A stretch of DNA of 64,000 nucleotides from Pyrenophora tritici-repentis (lineage: Eukaryota; Ascomycota; Dothideomycetes; Pleosporales; Pleosporaceae), in contig NC_089391.1 in assembly GCF_003171515.1 (NCBI RefSeq), forward strand, positions 124,001 through 188,000, in the 5' to 3' direction. Shown one piece after another: positions 34,306-45,771 of the stretch (position 1 is the first letter of the stretch; each line of letters opens with the position of its first letter). A program made the position numbers and the translations under genes. A model generated the notes under the pieces. The model was given only the letters and a program-made list of their open reading frames with translations, had not been told where the DNA came from and searched no databases.

Positions 34306-34647
34306 CAGTGCAAGATATGAAGGGCAGAAGGATGGAGACCTTGTCGGAATCCCTTCTCAGACAAAGGCGTACAAAGGTGTACAAGGACCAATGACGTAAG
34401 CCTGCCCCGCATCCCACAAAGCTTGGCGGAACGCCACCATGGGACATGTCACGTGTGTCCCAAGGAATCCCACGATGTACCACGAGGTCCCACGCATGGG
34501 ACAGTGTAGGACAACGTAGGACGTATACGACATAGGACATTCATTAGTATATAACAATAGGCAATGAGCCCTTACGGTTCATTGTGTTCAGCTTCGAAAT
34601 CCAGGGATTAGTACTTGATTCTCAACTCCCCGTATATTACATCGATC
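34306..34647 (+). repeat. LTR-like repeat, family C, copy 2 (truncated)
   Basis: Divergent copy of 24345-24708. It ends at TATTACATCGATC, where copia 2's 5' LTR begins; the upstream border is copia 1's 3' LTR. Confidence 0.6.
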
Positions 34648-34858
34648 TGTTGAGAATATCTGGGTTCAGTCCAGGTAGAAGGTGCTTGGGGGTCACATGA
34701 TGTGCTGGTGTGGCAGGCAATGGCATCCACCACAACAGCCGTAGAGGAGGACACATAACATGATAGTCAATACAATACGTTGCAGCCACCCCGCCTTGTC
34801 CCTCCTCCCACTCGGTTATCTATAGTAGTCATACTACTAGAGGGACCTTGTTCCAATA
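34648..34858 (+). repeat. Copia 2 5' LTR
   Basis: 211 bp. Compared with the 226-bp 3' LTR it has an indel and many substitutions between positions ~34720 and 34770. Confidence 0.88.
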
Positions 34859-34871
34859 GGTTATGAGCTCC
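34859..34871 (+). promoter_or_regulatory. Putative primer-binding site, initiator tRNA-Met half
   Basis: GGTTATGAGCTCC follows the LTR directly. GGTTATGAGC is complementary to the anticodon arm of initiator tRNA-Met (GCUCAUAACC), the half-tRNA priming known from Drosophila copia. Confidence 0.65.
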
Positions 34872-34910
34872 GGTTGCCAAAACTGACGTCATTGTTTTGA
34901 TCCCACCAGA

Positions 34911-35065
34911 GTCGCGCAGGACTCAGATTCAAGGAGGAATCAAATCACTACTAAGGTCGCGAAGGACCTAGCTACGATTTGCGGAAGGAATCGAACACCA
35001 ACTAGAGTCGTGCAGGGCTCAGATTGGCGAGACAATCACCTATCCAAGTCGCGCAGGACTCAGAT
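34911..35065 (+). repeat. Four imperfect ~18-bp leader repeats of copia 2
   Basis: GTCGCGCAGGACTCAGAT at 34911 and 35048, with variants at 34956 (GTCGCGAAGGACCTAG) and 35007 (GTCGTGCAGGGCTCAGAT), spaced 41-51 bp in the leader before the gag ATG. Confidence 0.75.
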
Positions 35066-35289
35066 TCAGTAGTTGAAATACCAAAAGCCGTGTGCAACGC
35101 GGTTGACACGCAAACATACCTACATCTTCTCCACGCTTGAGAATCGACAACGACTGCCTGCACCGCCTGCACCGGCAGCATCATTGCCAGCATCACCTGC
35201 ACCGCCTACACCAGCTGCATCGACTGCACCGCCTGCACGCCTGCAGTATACTACCTATACGTCCGAGCTTCTCTTACCTCTGATACACA

Positions 35290-38200
35290 ATGGCTGAAGC
35301 AAAGGAGGAATGGAAGATCCCCAAACTTACGGCTGAGAATCACGATGCTTGGTTCCGCCGGAACAAAGTCAAGCTAAAAGGGAAGAGAGTCTTCTACGTA
35401 TGCGAGAAGAGTCTAGAGAAGCACTGCCAGCTTCCTACTCCTGGGGACCTATCAGACGCTGTGAAAGAATTGGACATTACAGACAACAAGACTGTCAAGG
35501 TCTGCATCAATGTCGACATGAGAAACAAGTACCTAGAGGACGAAGCAACTGCAATCGACCTCCTGTTCAGATCCCTTAGCGATGATAACCAGGCCCTCAT
35601 TGACGAGTACGACACTGCCTTCCAATTCTGGGCTTACTTGCGCAAGAAGTACACCCAAACCGACGCTACCGCCGCCAACATGTACATGACTAGGATCCAG
35701 ACATTTACATTCGATTCTGAGAGCACAATTATTGGGTCATGGGAAAAGCTGAAGGATTACCGACGCAAGCTTGTGGCAGCAGATGCTGACACCAACGGAG
35801 CCTACAAAGACTCTGCACTGCTACTCATCCTTATTAGATCACTCCCAACGAGATTCAGGACTACAGTTGACACCGTAAATGCACAGCTCAACCTCACTGT
35901 CGAACAGAAGCTCAAGTTCCTGGAAGAGAAGGAGGTCCGAGACCAGCAAGACACCAACGAGCAAGCACTTCCAGCATTCAGGAAAGCCTATAAGTACGTT
36001 CCGCCGCACAAGCGAGGCGACAAAGACTTGCTGTCGTTGTCATCTAACTCTGAACCCGGTGCTACGTCTGGCATCCAGTGCTATCTTTGCGACCAGCCTC
36101 ACTACATGCGAGACTGTTCAAAGCTTGGGAAGGCTCGACAGCTCTTGAAGGAATATGAAGTTGAGAAGAAGCAAAGGAAGAAGAAGTCGCTCTCTCCTAA
36201 GTCGTCTAAGCCTCCTCCTAAGCTTGAGAAACCCAAGAAGAAGACTAGCAAAGCGTATGGAGCCGAAGAAGCCAGGTCGGATTCAGAGCTGGAGACATCA
36301 ACTGATACCTTAGACTCGGAAGACGAGGAAATTGAGACATGCCGTCTCTCCAAAGACATCCTCGGTAAGGCCTCTCCATCTACCTGGGCCGGCGACACTG
36401 GCGCCTCCTCACACATGTCTGACCAACCCTCGCTGTTTAGACAAATGATCAAGATTAAGCGGAGACTCGTTCGGGTTGGAGGGGGAGAATTACACGCAGA
36501 CTGGAAAGGAGAAGCCCAAATGGTGTGCAAGGATGGATCTTCGACATGGCTTTCAGATGTACTGCTTGTACCCAACCTTAGAGTTAATTTGTTATCAGGG
36601 AGACGAATTTGCGCAGCAGGCCTTAAGGGTCGCTTCAATTCCCACACACTGTCCTTCAGACTGGGGAAAAAGACGATCATTAAAGCAACTATGGACGATG
36701 GTCTCTACGTAGTGTCACACATTGCAGATGGATACCAAGAAACAGCATTTCCAGGCACAGAACTCGATACACCAGCCCAAGATACAGAAGTCCTTCACAC
36801 ACCAGATGAGTCCGAACTCAAGGCTGGCGAAAAGGAGAGATACTTGCTGTACCACAGACGCTTTGCACACCTGGGACCTGCAAAGATTGCCAAACTCCAC
36901 GAAGTCACAACCCTTGAGAAGAAGATTCAAGTGCCAGAAAAGAAGGAGATCTGCGAAGTCTACGCCTTAACGAAGATGAGGAACAGCATCCCAAAGCAGC
37001 TGAGAGACCACAAAGATGAGAAGCTAGCCCTAGTACAATTTGATGTTGCAGGACCTTTCCCAACATCCTTGCGAGGAAATCGATGGTTTCTTCTCATTAT
37101 TGACAGCTACACGCGGAAGAACTGGGTTGTCCCGTTAAAGCAGAAGGGAGACGCCCAAAAGGAGCTTAGAGCCTGGAAGATTTTTGTTGAACATCAGACT
37201 GACGAAAAAGTCAGAGCCGCTGGGACTGATAACGCACCAGAACTCTTGCAACAAGTTGAGGAGTGGAGAGTTACACAGGGAGTGGAGCTGCAGCCCACTA
37301 CAATTGCGTCATCACATCAGAATGGACCAGCTAAGCGAAATATCCAAACTGCGGAAGCCGACATGAGGGCGATGCTCAAGGACGCTGGTCTACCAATTGA
37401 GTTCTGGGATGAAGCAGTCGAAGCAGACGCATATCTACGAAACCGCACGAGTACAGGACCTACGATTGATGGAAAGCAAGTCAGCCCTGAAGAGGCATTC
37501 ACGGGAAGAACGCCATCAATTGATCACATCCGTGTATGGGGGAGTAGATGCTATTCCTACATGTTGCACGCTAGCAGAGCTATCCCTACACTCTCTCATT
37601 CCTCACATATATATAGCTTCCCTCGTTCATAGCTATACAATCAACTCAGTCCTTCATCTCTTCTTCCATATCACATACGTGAGAGTTATGAGCCCGGATT
37701 TGCCTACTGCAATCTTTTAACCACTGAAGTTCACTCAACTGCCATCTCTTTGGCATCTATCTCCCGACAACCTATCCCAACTTTGCGATACTCTGCTATC
37801 TAGAATGGCATTAGTTGAAACCCAGAGGTCTACTAAGACCGTTGTCATCCTGACAAAACCAGAGGACTGGTCCCTTTGGCTCTTTCAACACAAGGATAAG
37901 GCAGTGTCACATGGAGTATGGGAGTACTGTAATCCAGCAGTCTCTACACCACCCACTCTTACGCCAAAACCTGAACGCCCTATACTCCCAGATGGAGACC
38001 TTACGGCCGAAGTTCTTCAAGTACAGCGAATGAAGCTCAGCGAGTGGGAATGGAAGTACAAGGAGTGGCACCAGAAAGACAAAGCTCTCAAGGAGATCTG
38101 CACTGACGTGGCATCAACAATCTCCACTTCCTTGATTCCTCTCATCCAGAATGACGCAACTGCACACGCACGACTAGCCAAGCTCAGAGCCCACATAGTC

Positions 38201-41200
38201 CCATCCGACCCTACCCGAAGAAGAGAGCTTAGGGTGAAATACGACGCTCTACGATCACCTAAACCGCGCAACACAAGCGTGGACAAATGGCTAGACGAAT
38301 GGATATGCGTCACTGACCTCATGGCTATGCTTGACATGCCTGAGATGAAAGGAGGACAAGTTCAAGAAGAATTCCTTGTCACAGCCAACAAGCTACATGA
38401 GACCTAGGCTACAGCTGAGCTCCGCAAGCTTTTGGATCTACAGGAAAACCCAGCGGTAAAAGAATTAGATCTACCGACAATCAATACCCTAGTTGCCAGC
38501 TTCCGTCAATTTCTCCGCATTATAAAACCCCAAGGATCGACCTTTGGAACATTCGGCGCCTCTCTCGGCATCGCTGACAGCAGCGGGTCTACCAAGGCCA
38601 ATACTACCGAAGAAGGACCTAGCCAGAATCAGAAACCTCAAGCGAAGCATAATCATCCACCAGGCAAATGCATCTGTTTAGAAGAACATTGGTATTCAAA
38701 CTGTCCCTACATCAATCCTGCAGTTCGCCGAGCAGGATGGACACTAGACCCAGAGATTGAAGCCAAGTTTAAAAAGACTAAGAAGAATCCAAGAATTGCC
38801 AAGCAGCTTCAGAGAGCTGCGGAAAGGCAAAACGCGAAGGCTACATCCGAACCAACCACAACGCCTATTGCCTTTGATGCCCAAGGCCATGGCGATCATC
38901 AACCCCACAGCATGGCTTGTTCTTTTCAGGCCTTCTCTACCAATCATGTATCCAACCCACCTTACATCAACCGATGGATCATGGATCCTGGATCAAATGT
39001 TCACGTCATCAACTCCAAATCATGGAGATGGACCCACACTCGGTACAGTACAGCTGACGAAGCTTTGTACGCTGGCTCACAGTCAGTCTCTATCAGCGAA
39101 TGGGGAAATGTTATCATTCTAGTCAGGACACCAAATGGTATACAGGACATCTAGCTTACCCACGTTGCCCTAGTGGAGGGTTTCTTTGCCAACATCCTCA
39201 GCCTCTCACGCTGCAAGGACATGAAGATTCACTTTGATTCTGGAAAGAATCACCTATACCAAGCGACTCCAAACAACGTTGTTGCTCTCCTAGACTACCA
39301 CGCAGGTCACTGGCTCATAGACGCGGATGATGGGAAACGTCCAAACGCCAACTCACTGCAATCCATGGCTGCATTTAGGCCATCACATGATCCAAAGCCT
39401 CATCTTAAGGCTACTGCTACTGAAGCACATCACATCTGGGCCCACCCAGGGCCAGATACCATCCGCCATCTTGAAGCAGCTGTTCGAGGCTTCAAACTCC
39501 AAGGCAGTGATCCTCCACAATCCTGGAAGGAATGCGAAGACTGCATTCTTACAAAGATGAACAAACAGATCTCACGGCGTACACCAGACACGGTCTCTAC
39601 TCGGCCATTCGAACGCATCGCTATTGACCTGGTATACCTAGTCCCTCAAGGAGAAGAATGCTACAACGGCGACAAATACGCTCTACACGCTGTCTGCCAA
39701 TTCTCTAAGTGGCATGAGATCTCTTGCCTTCCAAATCGACTTAAAACCACTCTTATTCCCGCTGTCTTCAATCTCATTGAGAAGATCCAGCGACAGCTTG
39801 GCTACAAGTACGTTGTCATCATCATTAGATCTGACAACGAGAAAGGACTTGGTCGCGACTTTGCTGCAGCGTGCAAGAGCATTGGAATCAAGATTGAAAC
39901 AACGGCTGAGAACACTGATGAGCAAAAAGGTCTCCAAGAGGCAGCAGGCAGGACTATTATGCAGCGCACTCGCGCTCTGCGCATTTCATCAGGACTGCCA
40001 AAAGACCTCACTAATGAGCTCGCTGTCGCAGCAGTACAGCTGCTCAACACTACACCAGTCCATTCACTTGGATAGAAGACACCTCATGAAGTTGTTTTCA
40101 ATACAAAGCCCTCGGTAGCTCACTACTCACCTATTGGGTGCAGAGCCTATGTCTATCGCAGACAGAGATGTCAACAAGCAAGTCAAGCTGGCTTGATTCT
40201 TATCGATTGCAGATCACAGACAATATAGAGGCTCGTGCACAGTGGCACGTCCCAGAGAATGGTCTGTGATCTGCAATCGATAAGAATCAAGCCAGCTTGA
40301 CTTGCTTGTTGACATCTCTGATCGCAGAGACATCAAAGCTGCTGACAAGACTGAGCCACGAGCTCACATCGGATACCTCGTTGGATACGACTCATCAAAC
40401 ATCTACAGAGTCTGGATACCGACACTCGACCGCGTAATTAGGACTAGAGACGTTATCTTTAAGTGGCAATTCTCTTATAAGGACGATAAACTCAACAACA
40501 TCACTACAAACAAGATCACTAAACAAGAGGTAGAGACTCTAGATCTCGAACAACCTCATTTCACTGCTACTGCTGACGATCTCTACACAACTGAGCAACT
40601 GGACCAGCATCTTGAAGAAATGGAGATTTCCGCCGCATATTCGGACAGAAGCCCAATGGACTTAACTAAAGGAACCATGAGTCCTTCACGCTCACCATCA
40701 CCAACCAACTCAACAATAGCTGTCCTACAGCGCCCAACTCCATCAATGGAATCTCGCCATGCATACGACATACCTGGCTATCTCCCAGATCGGCACAACA
40801 ACAATGCACTACAAGCTTTGCATCCAGACATTGGAGATCACAATGTAATTACTGGAAGCAGACGCAGCCGCGCTAAGAAGGGACAAGACAGAGTTTCATC
40901 AAACTTCTTTACCTACTATGGAACCTTTGCAACTTCCCTTCACCCAACACTCTATGAGAAGATTACAGCCATTACTCCAAAGACTAGGCTTCATCGAGAT
41001 CAGATGCCTGAACCACCCAAGCGGTTCAAAGACGTCGTTTCTCATCCCCAGGCCGATTTGTACTGAAACGCCATGAAAAAGGAGATGGACGACTGTTGGA
41101 AGAAAGGTTGCTTCGAGAACACCAAAGTAACTCTATTCACTGCTGATGCAGAGACTCTGCCCCTCATGTGGGTATACACTAACAAGTTTGACGAAGATGG

Positions 41201-44200
41201 CTACTTCTTGAAAGCTAAAGCGCGACTTGTGGTCAGAGGTGATCTCCAAACACAATGGGGTGACACCTACGCTGCTACACTAGCAGCTAAAACCTTTCGA
41301 GCTCTCGTCGCAATGTCAACTAAGTTTGGACTACTTATGTTCCAATACGATGCCATGAACGCATTTCTCAATGCTCGGGTACCTAAGAAACTGTACTGCA
41401 ACACACCTGAAGGCTTCACAACTCAATTTGGAGCTCTGCTTCTCCTCCGCCGAGCCTTATATGGCCTAAAGGAAGCACCTCTACTATGGTACCAGGACCT
41501 GGCCAACACACTCCAAGATCTTGGCCTCAAACAAATCCCAAATACGCCATGTCTCTTTGCTAACAACAGTCTTATTGTCTTCTTCTATGTTGATGATATA
41601 GTTGTCCTAGTACATCCATCGAAGCTGGACATCTATAAGGAATTCCAGGACAAGCTCTTCAAGAAGTATAAGCTTAGATCGATGGGTCAACTCAACTGGT
41701 TCCTCGGTATACGCGTAGTTCGCGATATCTCTCAACAATCAACTTGGCTGATTCAAGACGCCTTTATTGATAAGGTAGCACATAAGTACAACTTGATGGA
41801 AGGAGCAACTACCTTACCTGATTTTCCAATGGCTGAAACCAACCTTGAGCCAAACACTGTGGTAGACAAAGCACTAAAGAAAAGATACCAGCAATTAGTT
41901 GGCTCCTTAGCCTACATCTCAGTGTTCACAAGACCTGATATCTCACTCACCCACTCAATTCTCTCCCGGTATCTCAACAATCCTGGAGAACAACACCTAC
42001 GCGCTGCAATTCATGCCTGGCGCTTCTTGGTCAAGACACGCAATTTCGCCTTAAAAGCCTCAGCACTCACTCCTGACAACACTGGTTACTCAATCCCCGG
42101 GACTGCTTTTAACCCTGAGCCTATCTTCTTTGGAGCTGCAGACGCTTCATTTGCAGACGATCTGTCTACTAGACGTAGCTCAGATGGCTATCTATTCAAG
42201 CTCTTTGGAATGCCTATTGACTGGAAAGCTACGAAACAACGGTCTGTTACAAAGTCAACTACAGAAGCCGAACTCTACGCTCTCAGCCATGCTACGTCAG
42301 AGTTCATTTGGTGGAACAATCTCTTTGATCAGCTTAATTTCAAAACAGACATCACCCCAGTCATCTATTGTGATAACAAGCAGACAGTGGGAATTGTGAC
42401 AAAGGCCACAGAAAGACTTCAAACCAAGCTCAAACACGTCGATATTCACCAACTCTAGCTGCGTCAAGCAGTTGAGAGAGGAGAGGTGAATGTACAATGG
42501 ATTTCTACTGCCCAAATGCCTGCAGACGGTCTTACAAAGGCACTACCAAAGCAAAAGCACGTTAACTTCACACGTCAACTAGGACTTGAGGATATCACCA
42601 AACGTCTCCTCAGTCTTCACAACAACTAAAACTCCTGAACTACCCAGCAATACAGCGGGCTGGTTCTAATACATGAACTTTATTCACTCCTTTTCACCTT
42701 TAAACTGGAGACAGTTACCTTAGTCTCTACACTACAACCTTACGCTTCACTACTAGACTCCGCAACAATCAATTCAATCCGGTCACTCTCCTAGACCCAC
42801 TTACCTATCTAGGTAGGGCTTAAACTCCTATAGGTAACTACTAGGCTTAAAGCGGTAATCAATCAATCCAATCTGAACCTTCTAGGACCCACTTAATTGA
42901 TTGTTGCGGACTGTGTTCACTACAGTCTGGGGGGGTGTGTTGCACGCTAGCAGGGCTATCCCTACACTCTCTCATTCCTCACATATATATAGCTTCCCTC
43001 GTTTATAGCTATACAATTAACTCAGTCCTTCATCTCTTCTTCCATATCACATACGTGAGACTACATCAACCCCAAGACAATCCCAGCAGATCAACGGCAT
43101 GACAAGCTCGTGGACCGCGGCAGAATTGGAGTATTCATGGGATATTCCGAGACAACAAATAAGCAGTTCAAATTCTACTCGCCAGAACTGGGATACACCT
43201 CAAGATCAAGCCGTATATCTGTGGATGAATACACGCCTGGAGGAAAAGTCGAACTGCGATTGCGGAACATCCCAGCTGGACCACAAGGAACGCAGAACAT
43301 TATGCCAGACCGAAAACCAAGAGGAAGACCAAGGAAAGATCTAACTCCTACTCAACCAGCTCATGCTCAACCAGCTCCTGCAGAACCGACTCCTGCAGAA
43401 CCGACTCCTGCACAACCAACAGAACAAGCTGCTACAGAACAGGTGGAACCACCGACTGCAGAAGAGATGGAGCCACCTCCTGCGGAACAAATGGACACAT
43501 CGCCTGCAGAACAAGTGGAGCTGAATCCTGAGCCGATTGAGCGTAGAAGAGGAAGACCAAGGAAGTTGACTACCGCTCCTCCTACTACCGTCTCTCGAGA
43601 TGAGCGAGTACCTGATCTGGCAACTGAAGAATCCGAGGAACCTGTCCAATCCTTGCCAGAAGCCCCAAGATACTTCACAAGAGGGTCTAAGCGCAAGAGG
43701 GCTGGCGAAGACACTGCAGAAGATGAAAGATTCCGCAAGATTATCAAAGCTGTGCTAGCACAAGTTAATCTTACGGACAAAGAAACAGACGAAGACGCCT
43801 ATATTTTTGAGAAGGCCTTTCCAGCAACAGAGATCGCAGGAATCCAGATCCCCAAGACATATCAACAAGCCATCCGTGACCTAAGGTACGGAAACCAGTG
43901 GAAAGCAGCAGTGCTGGAAGAGATTACCTCACTGATAGAGAATGGAACCTGGGAAGAAGTTGTACCGCCTAAAGACGCCAACATAGTTGATTCAAAGTGG
44001 GTGTTCACAATCAAGACTAAGCCAGATGGGACAGTTGAACGATTTAAGGCACGCCTTGTGGCTAGGGGTTTCACCCAAGTACATGGAATCGACTACAACG
44101 AGACTTTTGCACCAACAGTTCGCATGGACACCTTACGTCTATTCCTAGCTACTGTCGCAGCAGAAGACTTGGAATGTTTTCATTATGACATCAAGAACGC

Positions 44201-45764
44201 GTTCACTGAGTCTCACCTTAAGGAACTGATCCTTCTTAAGCCACCTGAGGGAGTTCACGTTGAGAAAGGACATGTCCTGAAAGTACTCCGAAGCCTTTAC
44301 GGACTAAAACAGGCTGCGCGAGACTGGAACCTGTTAATGAAGAAAGAGCTTCTTGCATGGGGATTTGTGCAAAGCCTTGCAGACCCTTGTATGTTTGTCC
44401 ATAAGGAGAGAAAGATTCGAATCCTGGTCTACGTCGATGACGTCCTTGCAGCGGCAAAGGAGCAATCTCATAGACTCCGCAACAATCAATTCAATCCGGT
44501 CACTCTCCTAGACCCACTTACCTATCTAGGTAGGGCTTAAACTCCTATAGGTAACTACTAGGCTTAAAGCGGTAATCAATCAATCCAATCTGAACCTTCT
44601 AGGACCCACTTAATTGATTGTTGCGGACTGTGCAATCTCAGACTGAGTGGTTCTGGAAGAAGCTTTCTGGACGATTCAACGCCAAGAACCTGGGGGAGGT
44701 ACATAAGGTCCTTGGAGTGCGAGTTACGAGAGACAGAAAGCACCGTACAATCTTCCTTGACCAAGAGCAATACCTGTGTGCGGTACTTGACAAGTTTGGA
44801 ATGTCAAGCAAGAAGCACAAGGATAAGAAGATCCCATCTGCCGATTACACCTTATTCAGACCAGCTACTGACAACGACACTCGAATTGACACAACTGAGT
44901 ACCAACAGGGCATTGGAAGCCTGATGTTCGCTATGGTTCTTACACGTCCAGATATTGCATTCACCCTTGGGAAGCTAAGCCAACACATGAGCGATCCAGC
45001 AGAACACCATGGCTATGCACTGAAAAACCTGCTACGGTATCTTCGATCGACGGTCTCAATGAAACTACGCTATGGACCAGGGGGAGCACACTCACAATTT
45101 GTTATGTTGGATCGGAGGAGAGATGAGAGAGAAGGTTGTTTTATTGAGAGAGCTGCAGAGAGTGACTATATACATGAAGTAGAGTATCTGGAGCATTCCA
45201 GATCAGCAGTGTGTTACGTAGCTGTGACGATAGTAGAACATTCTAGTTGACACACCCCCTGAGGGCTGACATGTTATCTACTCTGATGCTGATTGGGCAA
45301 GCGATGTGGTTGACCGAAAGAGCGTTTCAGGAAGCACTGCGATGTTCTATGGAGGCCCGATATCATGGTCTAGCAAGAAGCAACGGTCAGTCGCTACATC
45401 AAGCTGCGAGTCTGAGTACATGGCTCTGTCAACATGCTGCAAGCAAGGCCAGTGGATTGCTCAAGTGTTCAGAGACCTTGGGTTCCCAAAGTACATTGGA
45501 AAAGACACCAACAAGGTTCAGATGCTGGGAGACAACCAGGGCGCCATCGCACTTACAAAGAACCCTCACCTCCACGAAAGATCAAAGCACATCGACGTCT
45601 GTTATCACTATGTCAGGGACCTGGCAGAACAAGGCAAACTTGATGTAGCCTATGTGCCAACTGTAGACATGGTTGCTGACGGAATGACAAAGCCTCTACA
45701 GCGAGTTGCATTTGAAAGATTCAAGAACCAACTGGGAGTTGTCTACGGACCGGACCTGTCCTGA
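35290..45764 (+). CDS. Copia 2 Gag-Pol, frame intact apart from three insertions
   Basis: Segments 35290-37561, 43066-44470, 44641-45104 and 45277-45764 (each target duplication counted once) are in one frame and total 1542 codons with no nonsense codon. Domains in order: Gag UBN2-type; zinc knuckle CYLCDQPHYMRDC (~36080); protease WAGDTGASSH (~36390); preintegrase YHRRFAHLGP; integrase VQFDVAGPF...GTDNAPE...SHQNGPAKR, cut at SRCYSYM by copia 3; Pro/Glu-rich linker (43360-43530); reverse transcriptase SKWVFTIKTK, HYDIKNAFTES, LVYVDDVLA; RNase H YSDADWASD and SSCESEYMA; end YGPDLS. As the DNA stands the protein cannot be made whole. Confidence 0.9.
37562..37684 (+). repeat. Copia 3 5' LTR
   Basis: 123 bp with TATATATAG promoter-like box near 37611. 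Confidence 0.9.
37685..37697 (+). promoter_or_regulatory. Putative primer-binding site, initiator tRNA-Met half
   Basis: GTTATGAGCCCGG follows the LTR. GTTATGAGCCC is complementary to GGGCUCAUAAC of the initiator tRNA-Met anticodon arm. Confidence 0.65.
37805..42629 (+). pseudogene. Copia 3 Gag-Pol with five nonsense codons and a MITE
   Basis: From ATG 37805 (MALVETQRST) one frame continues, after removing the 40163-40328 insertion, to TAA 42627-42629. In-frame stops: TAG 38405-38407, TAG 39152-39154, TAG 40073-40075, TGA 41064-41066, TAG 42456-42458. Several sit where copia proteins have Trp (HSLG-stop-KTPHE, LY-stop-NAMKKE, HQL-stop-LRQAVE). Domains: Gag, weak CCHC-like CICLEEHWYSNC, protease IMDPGSNVHV (DPGS instead of DSGS/DTGA), preintegrase HIWAHPGPD, integrase IAIDLVYL...IIRSDNE, reverse transcriptase QYDAMNAFLNA and FYVDDIVV, RNase H AADASFADD and STTEAELYA. 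Dead element. Confidence 0.92.
40163..40320. mobile_element. 158-bp hAT-type fold-back MITE (TSD ATCGCAGA)
   Basis: Perfect 59-bp inverted arms (40163-40221, 40262-40320) starting CAGAGATGTC, with a 40-bp loop, flanked by ATCGCAGA (40155-40162 and 40321-40328). CAGAG-type ends and 8-bp duplications are hAT traits. Inserted in the integrase-RT linker of copia 3, it shifts the frame. Confidence 0.93.
42754..42915. mobile_element. 162-bp MITE, copy 1, in copia 3 3' region (TSD TTCACTAC)
   Basis: Starts TAGACTCCGCAACAATC, ends GATTGTTGCGGACTGTG with a 16-bp perfect inner inverted repeat (TCCGCAACAATCAATT). 8-bp duplication TTCACTAC at 42746-42753 and 42916-42923. Identical by eye to 44471-44632. 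Confidence 0.92.
42938..43060 (+). repeat. Copia 3 3' LTR
   Basis: 123 bp, three transitions from the 5' LTR. Confidence 0.9.
44471..44632. mobile_element. 162-bp MITE, copy 2, in copia 2 RT (TSD CAATCTCA)
   Basis: Same element as 42754-42915. Duplication CAATCTCA at 44463-44470 and 44633-44640; removal restores the reverse transcriptase frame of copia 2 (AAAKEQSQTEWFWKK). Confidence 0.93.
45105..45271 (-). repeat. 167-bp solo LTR in copia 2 RNase H (TSD TGTTA)
   Basis: Starts TGTTGGATCGG and ends GAGGGCTGACA on the plus strand. The minus strand has a TATATAG box and an AATAAAA signal, so that is its likely sense. TGTTA flanks it (45100-45104, 45272-45276). Removal restores copia 2's frame (SQFVIYSDADW). 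The same insertion recurs at 61219-61385. Confidence 0.9.
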
Positions 45765-45771
45765 GGGGGAG

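Larger units (their letters stand above)
37562..43060 (+). mobile_element. Copia element 3, nested in copia 2 (TSD CTACA)
   Basis: 5499 bp with LTRs 37562-37684 and 42938-43060 (123 bp, three transition differences) starting TGTTGCACGC and ending ACGTGAGA. Exact duplication CTACA at 37557-37561 and 43061-43065, inside copia 2's integrase. Carries two MITEs (40163-40320, 42754-42915). A polypurine tract CTGGGGGGGTG precedes the 3' LTR. Confidence 0.95.

Noticed and set aside
40163..40320. Possible terminator or attenuator hairpin
   Set aside because: The perfect hairpin is better explained as a MITE because an 8-bp target duplication flanks it and removal restores the copia frame.
44618..45250. 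Reading frame ending GCFIERAAESDYIHEVEYLE
   Set aside because: The last ~45 codons are read-through into the solo LTR, not a protein domain.
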